Positions 1-10,612 of a stretch of 64,000 nucleotides of DNA are shown in pieces. The stretch comes from Aporrectodea caliginosa (taxonomy: Eukaryota; Annelida; Clitellata; Crassiclitellata; Lumbricidae), in the NCBI GenBank assembly GCA_020284085.1, contig JACEVL010000342.1:1-64000 (forward strand), in the 5' to 3' direction. The position numbers were made by a program, and so were the translations under genes. The first letter of the stretch is position 1. Each line of letters begins with the position of its first letter. Below the pieces are notes generated by a model. That model did no database searches and was not told the DNA's origin. It worked only from the letters and a program-made list of their open reading frames with translations.

Positions 1-542
1 TTGGGATTTGGTTGCTAGATCCCGTGTGACGAAATTGCTTATTAATCTGGGGAACAAATGGCCTTACTATGGGGGTATTGAAAAAAGCGTGAAAAGTTAA
101 ATTTAAATGGCCATATCGGGTTTAAATAAAATTAACTGGCGGTTCCGCGGGAATAAGTTTTGTAAATTTTTTCAACTCGCTAAACGTTCGTTTCGGGCCT
201 TTAGCCGGAAGCAGCTTTGCAAAATACATACATCATAGGGAAGGACAAACTTTAAGAATTATAGTATGATTTTCAAAAATAAAGTTGGGGATTGCCTTAT
301 AGGAGATGCAAGCTAAGATCATAAAATATATCCATTGAAGATCACACAAAATATGTAACAGAGATCAATGACAAACCAGTTCGCAATCGCATTACGCAAC
401 AACGGGATATCACATGACACATCCGTGGTGAAGTGTCATATACTGCTATACAGTGCAAATTATTTTAAAGCATGCTGGTAACCTTAACTTAAAAATCACA
501 GCAATCGATAATTTTACGGGTAATATGATTAGAAGCTTGTGT
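1..542. other. AT-rich non-coding stretch
   Basis: No open frame, splice-flanked exon or repeat that I recognise. It ends where a terminal-inverted-repeat element begins. Confidence 0.5.
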
Positions 543-1333
543 CCCTAGAATTATAAAGTTCTATGTCCACAGTTTGCGAAACCAACAAAAACGATTTTTT
601 AGATTTGCTGACGAAGAAGTTTTGCGCTGTTTCACTGATGACAATTAAATTAAAATTTTTGGACAACACTGTTTTCCCCGAGTATGATTAAGTGTATATT
701 TCAATCATAATGTAAACTGAGTATGAGTAATTTTGAGATAAATATGGCAGGGTGACTATTTTTAGGCCATTGTGGACTTATCTCTGTATAACATTGCATA
801 TCTGCATGAAATCAGATCAATGTTATTATGTGATAAATATCATTTACATTGCAGTTAGTACAGGTCAAACTCACTGAAAATGGCCCTTTCAGTTATTGCA
901 TACTTTCGATACTGAACATGTTGCAACCTATATTTGAAACTATTGTTAATACCCGGGTAGTTGCTTAATTCTTCATTCATCAGAACCACATATTCAGATA
1001 CAACAGTATAATTCTCAAAATTATTGACTTATAAAGGTATAAGTCCAAGGCAAGTGTTCAGCAGCAAATTCTGGGATTGGCTATGGACATAGAACCGTTT
1101 GCACACATGAAGCCAATTTATGAAATACTATTGGATGTGGACTTGTAGTTGTTTAATACTGTCTAAATTTCTGGACATAGAGCGACAAAGTACTCACATA
1201 TAGTGCTTAAGAAAGTGCCTCCAGTTAAGCTCAACTGTTCAGGGCATAGCCCATGTCACCCCGATAACGGATATAGCATTACGTTGATTTTTGTTAAGTG
1301 GACAATGGACATAGAACTTTATAATTCTAGGGG
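543..1333. mobile_element. Non-autonomous TIR element, about 790 bp
   Basis: The left end CCCTAGAATTATAAAG, continuing as TTCTATGTCCA, recurs inverted at the right end (1306-1333). The arms match over about 27 bp. Shorter 'tggacatag' copies lie inside (near 1084 and 1175). Nothing inside looks like a transposase. The CCCTAG/CTAGGG ends recall piggyBac, but I see no TTAA duplication, so the superfamily is open. Confidence 0.6.
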
Positions 1334-1796
1334 CATGAACTGTCGATCCGTGGAGGATAAGTCTTGGATGACACTCTAATATGTACAAAGCACATGCTCA
1401 TACAGCTTGCGTCCTTCTCTGAGGGTCTAACTGTCCACATTTATTGTCTATATGTAAAGTACAAACACAGACTTATATGTGGGTCAGACACATTAGCACG
1501 ACAACCTGCAACTAGACAGCTACACAGACATGTACATAGTCACAAATTATTAGTTTAACACAACCTCACTTTAAAGTTTAACGCAATGTGGATCGAAAAG
1601 CCCTTGTTATAGCAAAGGTCCCATGTATCTTAGAATTCACATCCAGCTTTTGCCTTCAGTTGCTTTTTCTGTGGACCTTAATCCAGAAAATGAATATAAC
1701 AGTGTAGCAAAAAAATGTACATCACATACTTTGAAAATACTACAGTTCTAATTCAAAGAGTCTAACAAACCTTAATCCAATAACAGATAAATGGAA
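1334..1796. other. Non-coding stretch
   Basis: Nothing recognisable. A 64-codon plus frame at 1364-1558 has no composition or splice support. Confidence 0.4.
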
Positions 1797-2267
1797 TTAC
1801 GAGTGGAATCCTTTCCTCCAACTGACCTCTCTTCCTGCTGGACTTCCCAAACACGATCCTTGACCCACGACCTCAAATGATTCACTCGATGACGACGACG
1901 ATGAAATCCCTCCACCTTTCTTTTGGATGATTGGACTGGCAATTACCATTTCCTTTGTTTCTCGTTTTCCATCTGCTACTTGCTCCATTGATGGCTCTGA
2001 GCACTGCACACTTTTCGTCATTGACATGTAGTCATCCAAATCATTCAGTTCTCCAATGGCCATGTTGTGTCCAACTGCCCCTTCCTCAGAAGCAATCAGA
2101 TTGATGAAATCATCTGATGCATTGGTTTTTGGTAATTTGACTGTGATATCAGGCAGTGATGTCAACAACGTTTTGGTCAGGTGCTGGTACTTTGTTCTTA
2201 GCGATTCCAATTCATTCTTCGTTGCAATCAGCTGTTTCTGTAGTTCGTCATTGTCTCACCAGATCGC
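1797..2267 (-). CDS. Exon of coiled-coil protein with TNIP/optineurin-like LIR motif (frame broken)
   Basis: Minus-strand exon behind a TTTTTATAG acceptor at 2268-2269. It first encodes a heptad-rich segment (NDELQKQL, NELESLRTKYQHL), then an acidic region, then a run of seven serines leading into ESFEVV. F-E-V-V preceded by serine and acid is a canonical LC3-interacting (LIR) core. From family knowledge, TNIP1 has an FEVV LIR and optineurin has a serine-primed LIR. The 3' end is uncertain: a GTCAGT donor lies about 30 nt before the in-frame stop. Joined in phase to the upstream exon, the frame hits TGA after about seven codons (near 2251-2258), although the coiled coil resumes at once in another frame. 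This is either an indel in the sequence, a downstream acceptor (GTGAG/ACAATG, which restores phase), or a decaying gene. Confidence 0.5.
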
Positions 2268-2977
2268 CTATAAAAATTTAAATTAATGATTAGATAAAGA
2301 TCTGCCACTGAGTTTGGTTAATCTCTTGTTACAAGTAAATGTCAATCAAAACCTAGTTTTGCTATCATAAGTCAATGAACTAGATGCCTACATTTCCATG
2401 TCAGAGTTCCACCAAGTACTTTGCATAAAAATATATAATCAAAATGTAAATATTTAAATAACCCAAAAGCTATACCAATTGAAGCCTCAGTAAAATTATC
2501 AATATTACAGCATTCCTGGCATACTAATTTTACTTGTTAAATTCTAAAAATAGTATTACCGGTAACTAAAATCTTTAAAATAAGTAACACATGGGAGCGC
2601 CTCTGAGTCGGTCTCGGAATGAATGAATGTTCAACATAATGATAATGCCACTGTTTCATCTTTCCTTCACAGGCACTACATGCAACTGCTGATAGCATAC
2701 AAATCCTGCCTGCTGTACCTTGGCCAGGAGTACTAGAATACTTACCAAGTATTCATAAAATTCGCTGTTTCGCTACATTACACTAAACTTCAGATAAATG
2801 ATCAGCTGAACTAATGGTCTTTTACGCAGGAGTTTTGCATTGTATTGCATAATGTAATACTAATTTAATAGCTAGTTTTACTATGCCATAGTTGTTATGG
2901 TGTATCATGTATATCATATCTGTTTTCTACTCAAGGGGTATGTGCAAGTTCATGCAACAAATGCATTTGGCACTTAC
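2268..2977 (-). other. Intron between the two coiled-coil exons
   Basis: Minus-strand donor GGTAAGTGCC (2971-2978), acceptor TTTTTATAG. AT-rich, with no exon seen. A stretch of about 75 bp at 2855-2930 recurs in diverged form at 3820-3900, so both belong to a dispersed repeat. Confidence 0.45.
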
Positions 2978-3413
2978 CAAATAGTTTCTGTCCATCGTTA
3001 GTTTGCATCAAATGTAGTTCATTTCTCAGCTGCTGCAGCTGTTGATCTTTCTCTTTAATTTTCTGCAACAAGACTCGTCCATCAGCAAATTCAGGCTGGT
3101 TCAGCAACATTTGATGGTATCTGCCATCTCCATAGAAACCAGGTGCAACAGCCACACGAGATCCCAAGTCACTGCATGTAGCATTTCTGTGAAATGATGA
3201 CGTTGCTGGCGTGCTTATCGGGCTGTTGTAAATTCCAAAAGTCGCAGGGGGTCCTTGTGGTATCGGAGGTCCATGTCCAGCATTCAGAAGGCATCTCTGC
3301 TCAGCTGGAACTTCAAAATCACTTCGCTTCTTCATTACGTCACAACTGGTTTTACACTGTAAGCATGGTTATCCTTTGCTCTGCTTGATTCAACCTCTTT
3401 CAATAATTCAGAC
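2978..3413 (-). CDS. Upstream exon of the same coiled-coil gene (frame broken)
   Basis: Acceptor TTGTTGCACAG ends at 3414 and a strong donor G/GTAAGTGCC follows 2978. The first 25 codons form a short coiled-coil-like stretch (SELLKEVESSRAKDN) that stops at TAA (3335-3337). A second frame opens at ATG 3333-3335 and runs to the donor. It holds a proline-rich low-complexity part and then a clear coiled coil (ADGRVLLQKIKEKDQQLQQL). The overlap TAATG means one base separates the frames, so either an indel or a real start at this ATG. The exon ends in phase 1, which matches the next exon. The order ELL-coil, Pro-rich, coil, Ser-rich FEVV resembles the TNIP (ABIN) N-terminus, but identity is not proven. 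Confidence 0.45.
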
Positions 3414-3528
3414 CTGTGCAACAACATTCATCAACAAGAATGAGTTATATCATATTTAAGTTCACTACCATGTTATAAATCACCATAACAAAATACGATA
3501 TTTATATTAAACCACATAACATTAAAGG
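3414..3528. other. Intronic or upstream sequence
   Basis: Nothing recognised beyond the acceptor tract of the coiled-coil exon. Confidence 0.4.
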
Positions 3529-3785
3529 TCGCTCCTCTCTTCGATCAGCATCTGCTGGAAAGTATGTTGTTCGTGGTACATGTCTTGTCTTTGGCTGGCG
3601 TTCATTCACAATTTCCGGTCCCTCCACCTGGAACTCTCTACTTCCTCATGTTCACAACTCTCCTAGGGAAACTGTCTTTTGCTCTAAACTAAAAACTTAC
3701 CTCTTCCAATCTACTTATGGTTCTTAATGGTTGCCCGGCTTCGCAGTGCACTTCTGAATGTAATGTAATGTATTGTAACTTTGTA
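3529..3785 (+). mobile_element. 3' end of a CR1/L2-type LINE
   Basis: One uninterrupted plus frame of about 66 codons ending at TAA (3725-3727) reads SFTISGPSTWNSL then LKTYLFQSTYGS. This is the conserved last segment of CR1/L2-type ORF2 proteins. An AATGTAATGTA tail follows. It is 5'-truncated, as usual for LINE copies, and lies antisense to the coiled-coil gene. Confidence 0.7.
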
Positions 3786-5052
3786 AGGAGGGCACTATCA
3801 AATTACAGTTGTATTATATTATATAATATTAATTTAATAGCAATTTTTACTATGCTACAGTTGTTATGGTAGATCAAGTATATTATATCTGTTTTCTATT
3901 GCTTTTTCATTCTCATAGCTTTGTGGTGTGATATCACTGGTATCTTATCACATTACACTACTACCTCATTTAAAACAAAATTATTGCTTTAAAATGCCAT
4001 AACATTTTGGTAGTTATATTATTATAAATTCCACTGTTTTCATTCACTATTATAGTATTCAATATATTAAGCTAATTATGTTTAAGTTTAGATTCCTCCC
4101 ACAGTTAAAAAAATCATAGCAAAACTTGGTACTTAGCAATAAGAAGTTTAAAATATACAACGACTCTTGATTTCTTGGCCCTTCTAACATCAAGTAAAAT
4201 GGATCACTATTTATGATAAAACCATTAACTACTATGTGCTATATAACCAGAAGAACTTGTCACTGACTCAAATGTCACTGAAGCGTAATATCCCACACTT
4301 TCTAAAGTTATGGTTCCTGGATTGGCCAGCATCAAATGCAGTTATTTTTACTTCCCATTTCATGCCAATTATTTATTTAGACACATTTATTGACATCAAG
4401 CCAAGATATATGCAGAAGCAAATGCGAACAAGCAACATGTTCAATGTCTATACATGGAGTCTACTTAGCACAATCAAACTTTCAATCATTGGATCACACA
4501 GTAAGTGAATTCCCAGAAAAACAACTGTGCCACATACAAGGGGTCTACCCAAATCCTGATTCCTCAAAAGCGATTAAACTGCAAAATAAACTGAATCCCT
4601 GAAAGCAGTTTCCTACCAAGCATTCGATATCCTGAAAACTAGTGTCGGCCCGATTCCCCAAAACTGAATAGAATGTGGATAAGACGAGACGTCTCTACAA
4701 TACTTATAGGTCTCAATATCATACATGTTTTCAAGCAATTTGTTTCTTTCTCGTTACCTGTGTGCTACATAGAATTTATTTCTGTCCTTGACTAACATAC
4801 TTACAATCACAATAGGCATTAGCGAGCTAATGTTTATGTGGCGCTTAGTTTCATGGTCAGGACATTTTTCAAAGTTGCTTGTTTGCATCACCAAAATACT
4901 GCTGGTTCTCAAACAATTTTGTTTGCAAGAAAAAATAAACGTAGTTTATAACATCATTGGTTGACTTTGGTCTTTCTCATTACTTACTTACTTACTTAAC
5001 ACACCATCTCAGGATGCGATTTTATCACTTTGGCAGCTCTTCATTGCCGATA
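3786..5052. other. Non-coding, with relic repeats
   Basis: AT-rich. Near 4535-4660 are degenerate pieces (GGGTCTACCCAAATCC, CGGCCCGATTCCCC) related to the TIR element at 29265. At 4980-5000 a (CTTA)n run marks a LINE-type tail. No gene seen. Confidence 0.4.
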
Positions 5053-5441
5053 GGGGTCATCCATTTAGTACATACACATCAAGGGGTAACCAAAATGCAT
5101 CTGTTTGCGTATGCTTGAGTACGCCTAGGAGGGGGCCTTCCTTCAAATGAGTCACAGTTCAGCGATCAGTCAATTAATAGGGCTAAGTAGGGCTGTGGGA
5201 AAGGACCACACACATGTATGCCCGTTACCTCTGACAACTATTAACTGTCTTGCAGCTGTGCACTGAGTCCAGACAGTTTGGTCGCCTGCCCTATTCAGTC
5301 AGGATAGAGACCGTTCTATAGGATTGGGGGGCGTACGTGTCAGGCGTACGTATGCAGATGGGAGGTGCTAAAAGTACACATGCATATGGGGAGGGGTCAA
5401 TTTTTCACGGAATTTTGCATACATACTAAATGGATGGCCCC
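5053..5441. mobile_element. Element B, copy 1 (TIR element with 3-bp TSD)
   Basis: Ends are GGGGTCATCCATTTAGTA and the inverse ACTAAATGGATGGCCCC. Flanking triplets are ATA and CTA. The interior matches, in reverse, the copy at 12866-13285. Three-bp TSDs and GGG-type ends fit the PIF/Harbinger style, which is an inference. No transposase inside. Confidence 0.75.
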
Positions 5442-5845
5442 CTACCAGCACAGCACGTCAACCTATGCATTTAAAATTCTGATTCTGAAAATTTGTAGAT
5501 AGCATGGTCCAAAAAAGTAAAAGACCCGGACACCCATTTACACTTGTCATTTGTATTATTCTGGCAAAATTTCAGCTTCCTACTCCAACTGGAAGATGAT
5601 GCTCAATGACAAATACTACACTACCATGTACATTATAATATTAGTCATTATGTAGGAGCAAATTGTTTTACAAATTGTAGTAGCCCTGGTAATTCTCATG
5701 CAGTTTTTACTACAGATTTTGCTATCTACTTCCTGTTCATTAGCAAACATTTAGTTCAAATGTGATTTCATTGATATTTTGACAGAAGTAGCCTACAATA
5801 CACAATTTCAATAATCAGATAATTGATTGCATCTCAGCAGTAAAC

Positions 5846-5881
<36 letters not shown>

Positions 5882-5940
5882 GTACATACATACACACACA
5901 GAAAGCTAGGAAGGAACATACTGAATAATGGGTAAATTTA
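5442..5940. other. Non-coding with (AT)n microsatellite
   Basis: An AT dinucleotide run at about 5858-5882 is flanked by short CATA and CACA runs. No gene seen. Confidence 0.5.
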
Positions 5941-6175
5941 TAGCAGATTATCCCTTGGTGGTTCACTGGGATGGTAAATCATTTATGAGAATTTCGGAAT
6001 TGGAGAAGCAGATTGCCTACCAATGGTGGTTTCTGGACGTGGCAAAGATAAGCTACTAGGCATTTCAACGTTGGCCTCTGGAACAAGAAATGATGAAGCC
6101 AAGGCTGTGTTTGATCTGCTGGAATCATGAAAGTTGACTGAACACTTCAAGTCATGAGCTCTGATACTAATTCTG
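5941..6175 (+). pseudogene. Transposase-like relic, N-side half (plus strand)
   Basis: The translation reads DYPLVVHWDGKSF, CLPMVVSGRGKDKLLG and SGTRNDEAKAVFDLLES, with a frame change near 6005, a TGA after LLES and a further shift before SSDTNS. I recognise the pattern 'VHWDGK ... LP.VVSG ... GT....A.AV.D' from an abundant family of uncharacterised transposon-derived proteins in invertebrates. Their later D-T-x-S-N and CRHH motifs resemble the hAT catalytic fold. The copy is dead. It is cut at SSDTNSVY by the element at 6181-6566; the following segment lies on the opposite strand. Confidence 0.6.
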
Positions 6176-6180
6176 TATAT

Positions 6181-6566
6181 GGTTACGTGTCGATAGCCTG
6201 AAGGTTCGATAGTCTGAAGGTTCCATAGTCCGAAGGTTGTATAGCCCGACATTAAAATCTGACAAAATGGCACTCTAAATTATTCGCCCATATAATTGTA
6301 GCATATAGTTTGAGCGTCAATCCAACTTCTACTTAGGACCTACACTACAATTTTTGTCATGAATCCAACTTCTATTTACACTATGATTTTTTCATCAATC
6401 CAGCTTCCACTTATACTATAAAATAGTGTTATCAATCCAACTTCTGCTTACATTAGGCCTATAACTTTTCATCATTCCAACATCTACTTAAGCAAGGATT
6501 ATTTTCATCAATCCAATTTCTACAACTTTCGTATCTATCAGACCTTCAGACTATCGACCTGTCACC
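6181..6566. mobile_element. TIR element inserted in the transposase relic
   Basis: Left end GGTTACGTGTCGATAG, right end inverse of GGTGACAGGTCGATAG; both continue into CCTGAAGG or TCTGAAGG repeats. Flanks CTGTATAT and CTGTAAAC agree at 6 of 8 positions. The interior (6300-6530) is a tandem of about 36 bp units reading CATCAATCCAACTTCTACTTA, the reverse complement of the tract at 10327-10612, so both belong to one family. Confidence 0.6.
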
Positions 6567-6846
6567 CTGTAAACACTGGTCGCTTGAAATTGTAAAGGAA
6601 GATGATTTACAGATGGAAATTTTCTGTTCAGCATTAGGCTTCAGTCCCCGAAATTTGTCACGTGCCACATTTTCCCAAGCATACTTAAATATCATGAAGA
6701 TTGGAATGTACAGGGAACTTGAAGGATCACAGCGCAAAATCAAAACCTTGGCTAAGATTGCTTCCATGACATGGTGACAGCAAGCCAACCACGGGGCTTT
6801 TAACCAATCATATTTTCCAGAAGAACACCTATTCCATTCAAGTGAC
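6567..6846 (-). pseudogene. Transposase-like relic, C-side half (minus strand)
   Basis: The minus strand encodes SGKYDWLKAPWLACCHHVME followed by AILAKVL and PSSSLYIPIFMIFKYAWENV. 'W.ACRHH..E' followed by 'GPS.GP.I.IFK.F' is the segment that comes next in the family whose N-side half lies at 5941-6175. It is on the opposite strand, so an inversion or an independent opposite copy must be involved. The frame is open across about 90 codons. Confidence 0.6.
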
Positions 6847-6974
6847 CAGTCACCAATGTAGAACAGTGAGCGCCATAACCTAAGGCTTTGTTGTACAGGT
6901 AACTATCGCAGTAGGCAAGTTTGAAAATCAAATAACAAAACTAGTCGAGCAATAAATGAGTTCGACCGCCAAAA

Positions 6975-7041
6975 TGGTCAAAATTAACACGCAGATAGAC
7001 ATGATGGCCGCATGTCTTTATCTGTGTGTTAATTTTGACCA
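6975..7041. repeat. Near-perfect 67-bp hairpin
   Basis: Arms of 28-30 bp (TGGTCAAAATTAACAC ... GTGTTAATTTTGACCA) surround a loop of about nine bases (GATGGCCGC). Only about two mispairs. It could be a small palindromic MITE or a miRNA-like foldback; the sequence alone does not decide. Confidence 0.7.
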
Positions 7042-7384
7042 TTTGACCATATTGGTAAATTGGTAATTTGATCGTATGTTAAGATTACAAGACATACAGT
7101 AATTTTCTGTTAGTTGTATCTGATAAATGAGAAGGGTCTTGCAGTTGAAATAGGAAGCTGAAATTTTGCCAGAATGTTACAATTAACAGGTCTAAAAAGC
7201 CAAGGGGTGTCCTGGTCTCTAGCCTGAACTTCATATTTTACCACATGACCATGGACCACCCCATTAGTAGCCCTATGGACTATGTCCCGACAAAGTATAT
7301 GAAAATATCCCTAAGTTAACAGAATTTGCACAAATAATAAAATTACAATAGTGTTGCTGACTGGACATAACTAAAAATGTATTA
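7042..7384. other. Non-coding stretch
   Basis: Nothing recognised. Confidence 0.4.
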
Positions 7385-8637
7385 AGAGAAAAACTTCTCC
7401 CTCTGCACTGCCTCATTTCCAGTAATAATCTTACAGGCTTCAATTAGGTCTCCTCTGCTCCTCTTTCTCTCCAATATTGTTAGTCCACACCTTTTCAACC
7501 TTTCATTGCAGCTCAAATCCCTGTACCCCTAATCATTTTGTAGCTCTTCTTTGCACTTTCTCCAGTTTGTCCATGTCTTGTTCTAGGTATGGATTCCATA
7601 CCTGGATGCAGTATTCCAACTGTGGCCTAACTAGTGATTTGTACAACCTTAGTGTTGTATCCTTGTCTCTGGTGACTAATGTCCTTCTAAATCATACCTA
7701 AAGTTAAGTTAGCCTTTTTACTGCTTCAACACACTGCCTTGTACTCTTGTGCATAATCACTCCCAAGTCTCTTCCTTCCTCACTCACTTTCAATACCTTA
7801 CCCCATTTTTCATTTGAAAACTATTTGTTTCTCTTCCCCATATGCATTACTGAGTACTTCTTCAAATTAAAAAGCATCTGCCAGTCCTGTGACCATCTGA
7901 ATATTCTTCTATTCACAGTATATTCGCTTCCTTTTAATCACCCGCTGCTCGACAGAGTTTTGTATCATCTGCAAACTTAGAAATTTGCAGTACAATCCCA
8001 TTATCTATGTCATTAATAAAAACTATGGACAGCAGTGGCCCAAGAACTGATCCTTGGGGCAATACACTTCACATTGTCGTCCAACTAGAATATCTGTTGC
8101 CTAAGCCCACCTTTTGTCTTCTACCTGATAGCCAGCTTTAAATTCATGTTAGTATCTACCAGGTACTTAATCAAATGCCTTGGCAAAATGTAGGTAAATT
8201 ACATCTACAGGTTTTCCCTCATCAATCCTGTCATAGACTTCCTCAAAGAATTCTAACAGATATGTCAAACATGAGCGACCTCTAGTACCGGTAAATGAAT
8301 GTTGACTACCCTATTATATTATATTCATTCAAGTGCTCCACTATATTATCCCTACCAATGCTCTCCATGACCTTACACAAAACACTGCCTAAACTGACTG
8401 GTCTATATAGACCATGTAGTTGCACGGTTTGCGTCTGTTTCTCTTTTTAAACAATGGCACTATGAAGGCATCTCTCCATTCCTGCAGTACATCTCCAGCC
8501 TGCACCGATTTATTGAAGATCTGGGCTAATGTCCCTCCAATTTCTTCATTCACTTCACGTACAAGTTTTGGATGAAGTTCATCTATGCCTTCGTAATGTA
8601 TTATATATACTACTTTAATACATTTTAAATTGTAGCC
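7385..8637 (-). pseudogene. CR1-clade LINE reverse transcriptase, degenerate
   Basis: On the minus strand, fragments follow the order of CR1/L2 ORF2. GIDELHPKLVREV and WRDAFIVPLFKK (RT blocks 1-2, near 8600-8420) come first. QFLGHCC/VLGPLL-type and [13 protein letters not shown] residues around 8060-7950 follow, then LYKSLVRPQLEYCIQVWNP and MDKLEKVQRRATK near 7660-7540. Stops and shifts are frequent, so the copy is inactive. Its 5' side is interrupted at 8638 by the element at 8646-9465. Order and motif identity make the clade call fairly safe; the subfamily is unknown. Confidence 0.8.
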
Positions 8638-8645
8638 GTGAAAAT

Positions 8646-9465
8646 TGGGCATGAGTAAAATGTTGATTTGCTGGTTGCTGATTGGTGATGGGTAATATGC
8701 TGATTGGAAAATACTGATTGGTCATGATGGTTGGTGGGTAAATATGCTGTTTTGGTGAAGCACTTGCTCCATGACTATCATAAATCCGGAAATACATTCT
8801 GTCACATAGACCACTGCCACAGTTTCTGTCACATAGACCACTGCCAGTTTCTTTCTTTTGCAGATCCACAAAAATGCCAACAATGTCCATCAACTTTCCA
8901 ATCATCCTTCTTAAAACCTTCTGACCAAGAATAATGTAGAATTGCTCCTCCCGTCAGTCAACTAACAAAATTTGCATATACTGACTGAATATTAAAACAC
9001 TCGTAGCTATCACTCATGACCGCAATTATTCCAATCCAATGTAAGTGAACTCTCTTAAATTTAAAATTTAGAATAAGCTACACAATTATTTGGGGTATTT
9101 ATAGTTTTTTAAGTTTTGTATTTGTTGATTACAATACCCTATTTTGATCACTACTTACCTGAATTTCAATCTCTTCAGTAACAGTTTTGCATTTGCTAAT
9201 TACAACATATTGAAAACAACAGTGTATTGTCTTCTTTAATCACTGCTTGCCTCGATTTTAACCACTTCATTAATTTGTTAATTAAACCAATATTGAAACA
9301 ACAAAGTGTATTGTCTTCTTTGACCACTACTTGCCTGGATTTCAATCAGCATTTTACCCTTTGATTTGTCTATTTGGCTGATAGATAAAATTCTGACCAA
9401 TCAGCATTTTCTAATCAGCATTTTACCCAACACCAATCAGCAAATCAACATTTTACCCATGACCT
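8646..9465. mobile_element. Foldback TIR element with 8-bp TSD
   Basis: Left end TGGGCATGAGTAAAATG and right end inverse of AGGTCATGGGTAAAATG, each extended by TGATTTGCTG repeats for roughly 80 bp. Exact 8-bp duplication GTGAAAAT at 8638-8645 and 9466-9473. Inside, a unit of 83-89 bp is repeated about three times (CACTACTTACCTG, CACTGCTTGCCTC, CACTACTTGCCTG). It interrupts the CR1 copy, so it is younger. Confidence 0.8.
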
Positions 9466-9473
9466 GTGAAAAT

Positions 9474-9851
9474 CTGTTTCATTTCTGGCATTCGACCACC
9501 TTATGACTTTCAGGAAACGTTTGCATATTTACAGAAATTTGAATTTCATGGAAATGACAAATAGCATTTTCAGGAATATGGTTTATCTTTACAAAATAGT
9601 TTTGGAGATCCAGCGGAAATATCTGTTTGGAATTACAGATATACGCTACACACAGCATTTTCTATTAAATGGGGTTTTCTTTACAAAACAGTTTCAGGGA
9701 TCAGGTGGTACCCATACTGGGATTCGCTATGTGCCCACATACAACCTTCGAGAAAACTGAACATTTGAACGACATGCTATTACAAACAACAAGAAACATA
9801 CGGTAATTTCAAATTTTTGTGTTGTAAATTATTCGCCATTGTATGGTATTA
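9474..9851. other. Unassigned sequence
   Basis: An 85-codon plus frame (9503-9760) rich in F, Y and I has no recognisable domain and probably comes from an old repeat with ACAGAAATTT/ACAAAATAG-like units. Confidence 0.35.
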
Positions 9852-10293
9852 GGGTCAGTCCATAAATGACGCCATGCACCTGGGGGGAGGGGGGTCAGAA
9901 ATTTGTGACGATGTGTGACATGGGGTGGGGGTAGAGAAATGTGACATCACATCAGGTCTATGTAATTAAATTTAACAAATAACAACAATTTAATTTAATA
10001 ATAACAGCACTAATTTTGAGTATTAAATTTTCATTATATTTTTGATTATTTTAATGTATACGGGCACCATTATTAATAATTTTCTAATTATTTCAATATT
10101 TGGTCAGTTAATTTTAAAATATGCATGCTCTCCCTATTTTGTTCCACAAAGGAGCATTTTGCTTCGCCATGGAACTTTGGTTTTGGGGGGGGGGTTAGAG
10201 CTTTGTGGCGTCATTTTTCAAGGGAGTGTAACTTTTGTGACGAAGTGTGATGAGGGGGTTCAAAATTGCGTGACGTCATTTATGGACGGCCCC
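9852..10293. mobile_element. Element A, copy 1 (empty-site copy)
   Basis: Ends GGGTCAGTCCATAAATGACG and inverse TGACGTCATTTATGGACGG; flanking triplets TTA and TTT. It lacks element B. At 10055-10062 it keeps the uninterrupted site that is split in copy 2. No coding capacity. Confidence 0.8.
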
Positions 10294-10326
10294 TTTGCAT
10301 CGGTAGAATACAAGTTGAATTGACAA

Positions 10327-10612
10327 AACGAATTCTTGTTAAATAGAAGTCAGATTGATGAAAATAATTCTTGCTTAAATAGAAGTGGGATTGATGAAAA
10401 GATTCTTGCTTAACTAGAAGTGGGATTGATGTAAAATAATTGTTGCTTAAATAGGAAGTTGGATTGATGAAAAATACTTATTGCTTAAATGGAAGCTGGA
10501 TTGATTAAAGAATTCTTACCTAAATAGAAGCTGGATTGATGAAAAGAATTATTGCCTAAGTAGAAGTCGAGCTGATGAAAGATAATGCTACAATGGGCGA
10601 ATAACTTACATG
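10327..10612. repeat. Tandem tract of about 36-bp units
   Basis: Seven or so diverged copies of TTCTTGCTTAAATAGAAGTG-GGATTGATGAAAA-type units, ending with CTACAATGGGCGAATAA. It is the reverse complement of the interior of the TIR element at 6181-6566 and is probably the core of another copy. Confidence 0.6.

Noticed and set aside
9140..9335. Tandem mini-exons with GTAAGT/GCAAGT donors on minus
   Set aside because: They lie inside the TIR element 8646-9465 as its internal repeats; no matching partner exon.
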